Assembly: GCA_030595765.1 (NCBI GenBank)
Contig: JAUVCJ010000051.1
Span: 1-11,299, forward strand
Reading direction: 5' to 3'
DNA length: 11,299 bases
Source of the DNA: Thermoplasmatota archaeon
GTDB lineage: Archaea > Thermoplasmatota > Thermoplasmata > GCA-020350865 > JAUVCJ01
The position numbers were made by a program, and so were the translations under genes. Positions 8,180-11,299 of this stretch are shown piece after piece; position 1 is the first letter of the stretch; each line of letters begins with the position of its first letter. The notes under the pieces are model-generated. The model was not told the origin of the DNA and did not search any database. It saw nothing but the letters and a program-made list of their open reading frames with translations.

Positions 8180-9190
8180 CTACATCTTTTTTGATTCGGT
8201 ATGTGGCACCCACTGTATGTGGGGGTAGGCAATGTGGACGCTCTTTTCAGCAGCAATGCGCTTCAGTATCTTTTCGGTAATCTTCGAATGCATTACCCTC
8301 CGCTCAGAAGCATAGCAGTAGTAAACGACAGCCGTCTCAACCGATGATTCAGCAAGCTTAACCAGGACTTCTGGCTCTTTTCTTATCTCTTTTTGAAGCT
8401 CTTTGAACTCCATCTTGCGTGTCATGTATTCGTGATACTTTTCCATATTGTCTCCCAGCACAGTCATCGCAGATTCAAGCATGATCAGCTTTGCCTTGTC
8501 ATGGTCGCTTTCGAAGGTTATGGACACCATGACCTCGTCCCAGATGAAGGGTGTGTCTTTTGTGTAATTGTGGATTGTGTACTCGAAAAGGAAGCTATTG
8601 GGAATTGATACATGCCTGCCAGTGAAGCTGTCACCTGCCATCCAGCCCTTGAATTCCCTTACTACTGTGTAGAACACAGTGATCTCAATCACATAGCCGC
8701 TAACTTCGTTGACACAGATGCGGTCCCCAATCTTATAGGGCTGGCGGAACACGATGGCAAACCATCCTCCGATGTTCAACACCACCCTCTGAAGTGCATA
8801 GAGAAGTGCCGCTATTATCACAGTAGCTCCTATCAGAGCTGTTGAAATATCAGGGATGAATAGGAATATCAGAAGCAGGATTATGATGAACCAGATAGTG
8901 TAGCTTAGAAGCTGCCACATCATCTTGACATCGGCCTCGCTTCTCATCACATGATTCAAGCCAGCAGTGAATGGTGGTTTCATGATCAACAATACAAAAT
9001 GGGTGGTTAGAAGTACGAACATAATGGCTATCAGTGTTGGGATTAGGTTGAATAGATCAATGATGAACGGTGCAAACTGGCGCAGTACCTCCTCGTAGAG
9101 CGACCTGTAGATTAACAATACAATGAAGGCAATGAATATGCCAACCTCCACGGAAATGTACTTGGCCAGCTTCTGAGTATTAACGTCCAT
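8180..9190 (-). CDS. Small-conductance mechanosensitive channel, MscS family
   Basis: From the ATG at 9190 the product has 336 residues. It shows three upstream hydrophobic helices (about 12-28, 50-70 and 94-113) and a pore-lining helix region (about 116-148, GATVIIAALLYALQRVV then LNIGGWFAIVF). The MscS beta domain follows: YKIGDRICVNEVSGYVIEI (about 152-170) and GRHVSIPNSFLFEYTIHNYT (about 191-210). A soluble cytoplasmic C-terminal region completes it. Family members open under membrane tension to release solutes during osmotic downshock. A longer frame starts at a TTG (9214). However, a TATA box at 9225-9233 would start transcription near 9204, downstream of that TTG, so the ATG at 9190 is preferred, with GGAG 10 bases before it. 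The gene leads the cluster ahead of thrS. No subfamily symbol is assigned, although annotators often use mscS. Confidence 0.92.
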   Translation of the reverse strand: MDVNTQKLAKYISVEVGIFIAFIVLLIYRSLYEEVLRQFAPFIIDLFNLIPTLIAIMFVLLTTHFVLLIMKPPFTAGLNHVMRSEADVKMMWQLLSYTIWFIIILLLIFLFIPDISTALIGATVIIAALLYALQRVVLNIGGWFAIVFRQPYKIGDRICVNEVSGYVIEITVFYTVVREFKGWMAGDSFTGRHVSIPNSFLFEYTIHNYTKDTPFIWDEVMVSITFESDHDKAKLIMLESAMTVLGDNMEKYHEYMTRKMEFKELQKEIRKEPEVLVKLAESSVETAVVYYCYASERRVMHSKITEKILKRIAAEKSVHIAYPHIQWVPHTESKKM

Positions 9191-9224
9191 CCAAATTTCG
9201 CTCCAGTTCCTCAAACCCAGGTTG

Positions 9225-9233
9225 TATATTTAT
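9225..9233 (-). promoter_or_regulatory. TATA box of the mscS-thrS-DUF402 cluster
   Basis: The minus strand reads TATAAATAT. A transcription start about 26 bases downstream (near 9204) gives a leader of about 14 bases to the ATG at 9190. Whether thrS also has its own promoter is unclear; AT-rich sequence lies near 8155-8165. Confidence 0.65.
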
Positions 9234-9321
9234 ACATGTCCATCACAAAACCACACCAATTTTATCCACTCCTTGCCAAGTCCATCAATAAACTTCACGC
9301 GTGGCCATTACACCCACAAGC

Positions 9322-9328
9322 TATATAT
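9322..9328 (+). promoter_or_regulatory. TATA box on the plus strand, for a small RNA or the tRNA-Ala transcript
   Basis: TATATAT in the context AGCTATATATCTG. The expected transcription start is near 9350, which is about 165 bases ahead of the tRNA. That is long for an archaeal tRNA leader, so a separate small RNA may start here. No better TATA box lies closer to the tRNA. Confidence 0.5.
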
Positions 9329-9349
9329 CTGTGAACATTTGTCCCCCTT

Positions 9350-9481
9350 CAATCGCTTTGTGGCTCATTTGGTGATGGCATCGATATGACCTCCCTGGTA
9401 CTCAGCCAGAAGGGTTCGTAGATATGCTACACCTGGCGTTCTTACGCCGGCTCGTAGTGAACGAAAAACCTTGTTTTTCGT
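9350..9481 (+). ncRNA. Candidate small RNA or long tRNA leader (unassigned)
   Basis: The stretch starts where the TATA box at 9322-9328 would initiate and ends in the hairpin ACGAAAAAC/GTTTTTCGT (9461-9481), whose second arm carries a T5 run. Inside are a possible TGGCT/AGCCA pairing (9361-9365 with 9404-9408), a GTAG/CTAC hairpin (9418-9430) and GGCGT-TCTT-ACGCC extended to about 7 pairs (9433-9450). It is not a complete tRNA, 5S RNA or clear C/D-box RNA. Expression is inferred only. Confidence 0.25.
9461..9481 (+). repeat. CGAAAAAC/GTTTTTCG hairpin, copy upstream of the tRNA
   Basis: ACGAAAAAC, loop CTT, GTTTTTCGT: nine perfect pairs. The same arms in swapped order recur in the downstream array at 9639-9657 and 9722-9742, so related palindromes flank both sides of the tRNA. 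Confidence 0.75.
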
Positions 9482-9487
9482 GACCTA

Positions 9488-9522
9488 GAGCCCATGAGCG
9501 AACAAAGTGAGCGAATGGGCTC
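9488..9522 (+). repeat. Inverted repeat overlapping the 5' acceptor strand of tRNA-Ala
   Basis: GAGCCCAT (9488-9495) is perfectly complementary to ATGGGCTC (9515-9522). The second arm includes the first six bases of the mature tRNA. The loop holds GAGCGAACAAAGTGAGCGA. Confidence 0.75.
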
Positions 9523-9590
9523 GTAGATCAGTTCGGAAGATCGCCTCCTTGGCATGGAGGAGGCCGCGAGTTCAAATCCCGCCGGGTCCA
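9517..9590 (+). tRNA. tRNA-Ala, anticodon GGC
   Basis: The 74-base cloverleaf has acceptor strands GGGCTCG and CGGGTCC with discriminator A (9590), D stem GATC/GATC, anticodon stem CCTCC/GGAGG with loop TTGGCAT (GGC at 9551-9553), and T loop TTCAAAT. The G3-U70 pair that marks alanine tRNAs is present (9519 with 9587). CCA is not encoded and there is no intron. Two oddities are a U5-G68 wobble and an A52-C62 mismatch in the T stem (9569 with 9579). A T7 run starts 7 bases after the 3' end. The tRNA should decode GCC and GCU alanine codons. Confidence 0.93.
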
Positions 9591-9596
9591 CTCGCC

Positions 9597-9603
9597 TTTT
9601 TTT
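9597..9603 (+). terminator. Oligo-T terminator of tRNA-Ala
   Basis: Seven T residues follow CTCGCC directly after the tRNA, the usual archaeal termination signal. The same T-run is carried in each downstream repeat copy. Confidence 0.7.
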
Positions 9604-9638
9604 GCAATTGGTTTAAAGGCGAGTGTACCCTAGGTCAC

Positions 9639-9657
9639 GTTTTTCGAAGCGAAAAAC
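9639..9657 (+). repeat. GTTTTTCG/CGAAAAAC hairpin in array copy 1
   Basis: Eight perfect pairs around the loop AAG. Confidence 0.75.
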
Positions 9658-9721
9658 CCTCCCGCCGGGTCCACTCGCCTTTTTTTGTTATTGGTTCAAA
9701 GGCGAGTGGACCCTTGCTCAC

Positions 9722-9742
9722 GTTTTTCGAGGAACGAAAAAC
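9722..9742 (+). repeat. GTTTTTCG/CGAAAAAC hairpin in array copy 2
   Basis: Eight perfect pairs around the loop AGGAA. The arms are identical to copy 1 while the loop differs, suggesting that the pairing matters or that the copies are recent. Confidence 0.75.
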
Positions 9743-9828
9743 CCTCGCGCCGGGTCCACCCATACGATTTTTTTTGTAATTGGTTTACGGCGAGTGAACC
9801 CTTGTACGAGGAGCTATGCTCCGAGTGA

Positions 9829-9846
9829 GGGGTGACTTGTCACCCC
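9829..9846 (+). repeat. Perfect palindrome in array copy 3
   Basis: GGGGTGAC-TT-GTCACCCC, eight pairs. It lies in the extra ~55 bases that make copy 3 longer than copies 1 and 2. A GGAGC-TAT-GCTCC hairpin (9810-9822) precedes it, and the GGAGCTATGCTC part recurs at 9953-9964 in copy 4, overlapping the stop of the next gene. Confidence 0.75.
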
Positions 9847-9963
9847 GAATCAGGTTTTTGCTCGCAAGGCTCACAAGAAACCTTCACGCCGTGTCCACCT
9901 TTACGATGCCTTTTTTTGTTATTGGTTCAAAGGCGAGGGAACCCCGGGACAAGGAGCTATGCT

Positions 9964-10689
9964 CTATACAATTTCAATTGCTACCAGGTCTTTGACGTGG
10001 AAGCTAGTGGCAAGGTCTGCGAATGCGCATTTGTGCTCGTCCTTGATTAGGACACCGTTAAGCATTGCTGTCCAATCTACGGTCTTATTGTAGCCATCAG
10101 ATGCTATGAGCTTGAAATCGTGGGTATCTGGGTTTGCCAGGTCGGTGTGGTTAATTAGGTCGCTGAGCCTGATGCCGATATTGCCGCTGACATTTGCTTC
10201 GTCGAACATTCTGTCAAAGGGCTGGTCCCACGTGTATTCCCTGCCGTTTACAGTTATGAGGTCTGTGGTTATCGGGGTGATGTCGGCAAGGAACTTGACC
10301 ATGTACCTGGTTGACAGGGTGGGGAAGCTGGTTATAAGGGTCATGTTGCCATCTACCTCGGTCTGGAACAGGATACCGTTCATCATGTTGCCCCAGGTCA
10401 CGTTCTTGAAGTATCCATCTTCGGCAATCAACTGGTATTGCAGGGTGTCGGGGTTTGCCAGGCTTGAGTCGTTTATGAGTGCACTGAGCGATACTCCCAA
10501 GTCTCCATTGACGGTCTTTGTCTCCATGTTGGCCAGCATCTCTTCCCAGGTGTAGTCCACACCGTTGATGCTTGCTCTAATTGGTGTTGTATCTCCTGTT
10601 AGTTCCTCTGCTGGAGACATCAGAACGAATGCTCCAACGCCGGCTACAACTAGTGCTATGACTGCGATAAGTGCTATCTTTTGATCCAT
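9964..10689 (-). CDS. Membrane-anchored protein with two tandem sulfite-oxidase-like (molybdopterin-fold-like) domains
   Basis: The 241-residue protein has an N-terminal signal-anchor (about 5-24) and two repeats, about 36-140 and 143-241. Both follow the same pattern: INGVDYTW / TVNGREYTW, then GDLGVSLSALIND / GNIGIRLSDLINH, LANPDT in both, IAEDGYFKNVTW / IASDGYNKTVDW, and MMNGILF / MLNGVLI. The G-x-x-L-x-x-LI and DGY-x-x-x-x-x-W layout resembles the oxidoreductase molybdopterin-binding fold, but the single cysteine (C221) is not where the cofactor-ligating one lies. A catalytic role is therefore doubtful and a binding role is more likely. A TATA-like ATTTAATAA complement (10731-10739) and GAGGTG 6 bases before the ATG support the start. 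The stop codon overlaps the last copy of the hairpin array. The neighbour upstream is a divergently oriented methyltransferase remnant. Confidence 0.8.
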   Translation of the reverse strand: MDQKIALIAVIALVVAGVGAFVLMSPAEELTGDTTPIRASINGVDYTWEEMLANMETKTVNGDLGVSLSALINDSSLANPDTLQYQLIAEDGYFKNVTWGNMMNGILFQTEVDGNMTLITSFPTLSTRYMVKFLADITPITTDLITVNGREYTWDQPFDRMFDEANVSGNIGIRLSDLINHTDLANPDTHDFKLIASDGYNKTVDWTAMLNGVLIKDEHKCAFADLATSFHVKDLVAIEIV

Positions 10690-10695
10690 TTTCTA

Positions 10696-10701
10696 CACCT
10701 C
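10696..10701 (-). promoter_or_regulatory. Shine-Dalgarno site of the tandem-domain protein
   Basis: GAGGTG on the minus strand, 6 bases before the ATG at 10689. Confidence 0.7.
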
Positions 10702-10730
10702 TTGGATATTCTTGGGCGAGAATATCGCCT

Positions 10731-10739
10731 ATTTAATAA
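10731..10739 (-). promoter_or_regulatory. TATA-like box of the tandem-domain protein
   Basis: The minus strand reads TTATTAAAT. It predicts a transcription start near 10709 and a leader of about 20 bases that includes the Shine-Dalgarno site. Confidence 0.5.
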
Positions 10740-10766
10740 CCTTGTGGTCTAGCTTCTCTAAGGAGT

Positions 10767-11132
10767 ATGAGACCATATGACATTAGCTCATATGTTAGGA
10801 TGTCTTATTTTGTTGGAGATTGTTGGAAATGTTTTGAGATAGGACAGATGTATGTCAACGAGTGGGTATCCTTTTCAACAAAGAACTTACCTGAGAATAG
10901 GAATGCAGCTAGCGGAGACGAGGTTCGCATCATCATGACCGATGTTGAGGATGCCAGACCGGTTACGGACATCTACTGGACCGAGGATGATTACTTGGCG
11001 CTCTTTGCCTCTACTGGTCTGCAACTTGAGGACATCTACAGACCCCTTGGTGACCCGGACGACCCCTATGATTGGGTTGTTGAAGAGACCATCCACCCGT
11101 GGGTGATATTTGTTCTCAACTTTGGGGATTGA
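10767..11132 (+). pseudogene. C-terminal remnant of a class I SAM-dependent methyltransferase
   Basis: The frame encodes 121 residues. From about residue 29 on it matches the C-terminal part of an archaeal/bacterial methyltransferase group: LPENRNAASGDEVRI, DVEDARPVTDIYWTEDDY, GLQLEDIYRPLG, DPYDWVVEETIHPWVIFVL. The SAM-binding Rossmann half (an E/DxGxGxG motif and about 120-140 residues) is absent, and no such motif precedes it in any nearby frame. The first ~25 residues fit the family poorly. An AGGAG lies only one base before the first ATG, too close for good initiation. It is most simply a 5'-deleted pseudogene, perhaps damaged by the rearrangement that made the nearby repeats. A small functional protein reusing this domain is the alternative. 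The absence of internal stops suggests recent decay or retained function. Confidence 0.55.
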
Positions 11133-11143
11133 ATAATCACCAA

Positions 11144-11206
11144 AACCGATTACATTCCCAGCTGAAGTGATTATATTCTCAACTAAAGTGATCACATTCT
11201 CAAAAA
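11144..11206 (+). repeat. Three imperfect 21-base tandem repeats
   Basis: Units start at 11144, 11165 and 11186 with the core (A)AGTGATTATATTCTCAACT. A related segment, GGTGATATTTGTTCTCAACT (11102-11121), overlaps the end of the methyltransferase remnant two periods earlier, so the array may have grown from the gene's 3' end. Confidence 0.6.
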
Positions 11207-11252
11207 AGAGATAGAACTAAGATTGATGGATTGAAATATTTGAAGTCAGGGT

Positions 11253-11299
11253 TCAAGGCCCAATCAGAACCACCAGCAGCCAGAATGCAAACGAGATGC
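11253..11299 (-). CDS. Possible 3' end of a membrane protein, cut by the window edge
   Basis: The minus-strand frame entering from the right encodes ISFAFWLLVVLIGP and then TGA (11253-11255). A run of hydrophobic residues ending in a stop looks like the C-terminal helix of a membrane protein. Only 14 residues are visible, so chance is possible and nothing can be said about function. Confidence 0.3.
   Translation of the reverse strand, partial: ISFAFWLLVVLIGP

Larger units (their letters stand above)
9234..9516. other. Non-coding region upstream of tRNA-Ala, rich in hairpins
   Basis: No credible protein gene is seen. It contains a plus-strand TATA box (9322-9328), hairpins at 9433-9450, 9461-9481 and 9488-9522, and two partial echoes of the 5' end of the tRNA (9412-9423 and 9449-9457). 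Between 9234 and 9315 nothing recognisable is visible. Confidence 0.7.
9580..9963 (+). repeat. Four-copy array of hairpin repeats derived from the tRNA-Ala 3' end and terminator
   Basis: Copies start at CGCCGGGTCCA in 9580, 9663 and 9748 and at the variant CGCCGTGTCCA in 9887, giving spacings of 83, 85 and 139 bases. Each continues with a T7-T8 run, then G, two bases, ATTGGTT and (A)AAGGCGAG or a close variant, then ACCC. In copy 2, GGGTCCACTCGCCTTT (9667-9682) pairs perfectly with 9698-9713 (16 pairs, 15-base loop). In copy 1 the same pairing (9584-9599 with 9615-9630) has one mismatch. Copies 3 and 4 are more degenerate. Copies 1 and 2 also share a second hairpin. The region fills the gap up to the stop of the next gene and has no protein gene; short open frames through it are products of the repeats. 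Confidence 0.88.

Noticed and set aside
9371..9404. C/D-box guide RNA (GTGATGG as box C)
   Set aside because: No proper D box (CTGA) or internal C'/D' pair at the right spacing.
9361..9424. Second tRNA upstream of tRNA-Ala (a D-arm-like TGGCTCATTTGGTG and a GGGTTCG T-loop-like stretch)
   Set aside because: No anticodon stem, T stem or acceptor pairing can be built; only short tRNA-like words are present.
9580..9963. CRISPR array
   Set aside because: Units are spaced 83, 85 and 139 bases, the similarity runs through most of each unit, and there are no unique spacers of uniform size.
9507..10050. Overlapping plus-strand reading frames of 70-90 residues through the repeat array
   Set aside because: They are translations of the tRNA and its hairpin repeats (recurring GPLAFFC-like strings), with no ribosome site and no protein-like composition outside the repeat.
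10887..11195. 102-residue minus-strand frame over the methyltransferase remnant
   Set aside because: The plus-strand frame has clear family motifs, and the minus frame's start is made of the 21-base repeats.

Overview
This window looks like a piece of a euryarchaeal chromosome. The closest fit I can suggest is a Thermoplasmata-type lineage, but that is inference. The evidence is an archaeal-type threonyl-tRNA synthetase with the archaeal N-terminal editing domain, archaeal TATA boxes at the right distance from starts, Shine-Dalgarno sites on several genes, a tRNA-Ala(GGC) without an encoded CCA, and large membrane-anchored surface proteins built of Ig-like, PKD and cadherin-like domains.

Layout: (1) Positions 2-3967 (+) hold the 3' part of a very large surface protein: three SbsA-type Ig-like domains, two PKD domains, six cadherin-like units, one transmembrane helix, and a proline-rich, strongly acidic, repetitive cytoplasmic tail. 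(2) Tail-to-tail with it, 10 bases away, lies a membrane-anchored six-Asp-box (BNR) propeller protein (3978-5417, -). (3) A minus-strand cluster runs mscS-like channel -> thrS -> DUF402 protein (9190-5599), with gaps of 58 and 45 bases. (4) Positions 9215-9963 hold no protein gene. They contain a promoter, a candidate small RNA or long leader, a tRNA-Ala(GGC) gene, and an unusual array of hairpin repeats. Each repeat copies the 3' end of the tRNA gene together with its oligo-T terminator. (5) A membrane-anchored protein with two tandem copies of a domain resembling sulfite-oxidase/molybdopterin-binding folds follows (9964-10689, -). (6) The C-terminal third of a SAM-dependent methyltransferase, lacking its SAM-binding half, lies at 10767-11132 (+). 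(7) The right end has short 21-base tandem repeats and what may be the last residues of a membrane protein.

The genes do not form one obvious pathway. Two themes stand out: envelope proteins (surface adhesin-like protein, propeller protein, mechanosensitive channel, sulfite-oxidase-like repeat protein) and translation (ThrRS, tRNA-Ala). The part most worth following up is the tRNA-Ala neighbourhood. Both strands of its acceptor stem also belong to longer palindromes with leader or trailer sequence, and its 3' end is copied about four times downstream, beside a truncated gene. This looks like a recombination or integration hotspot, or a tRNA-derived palindromic repeat family.
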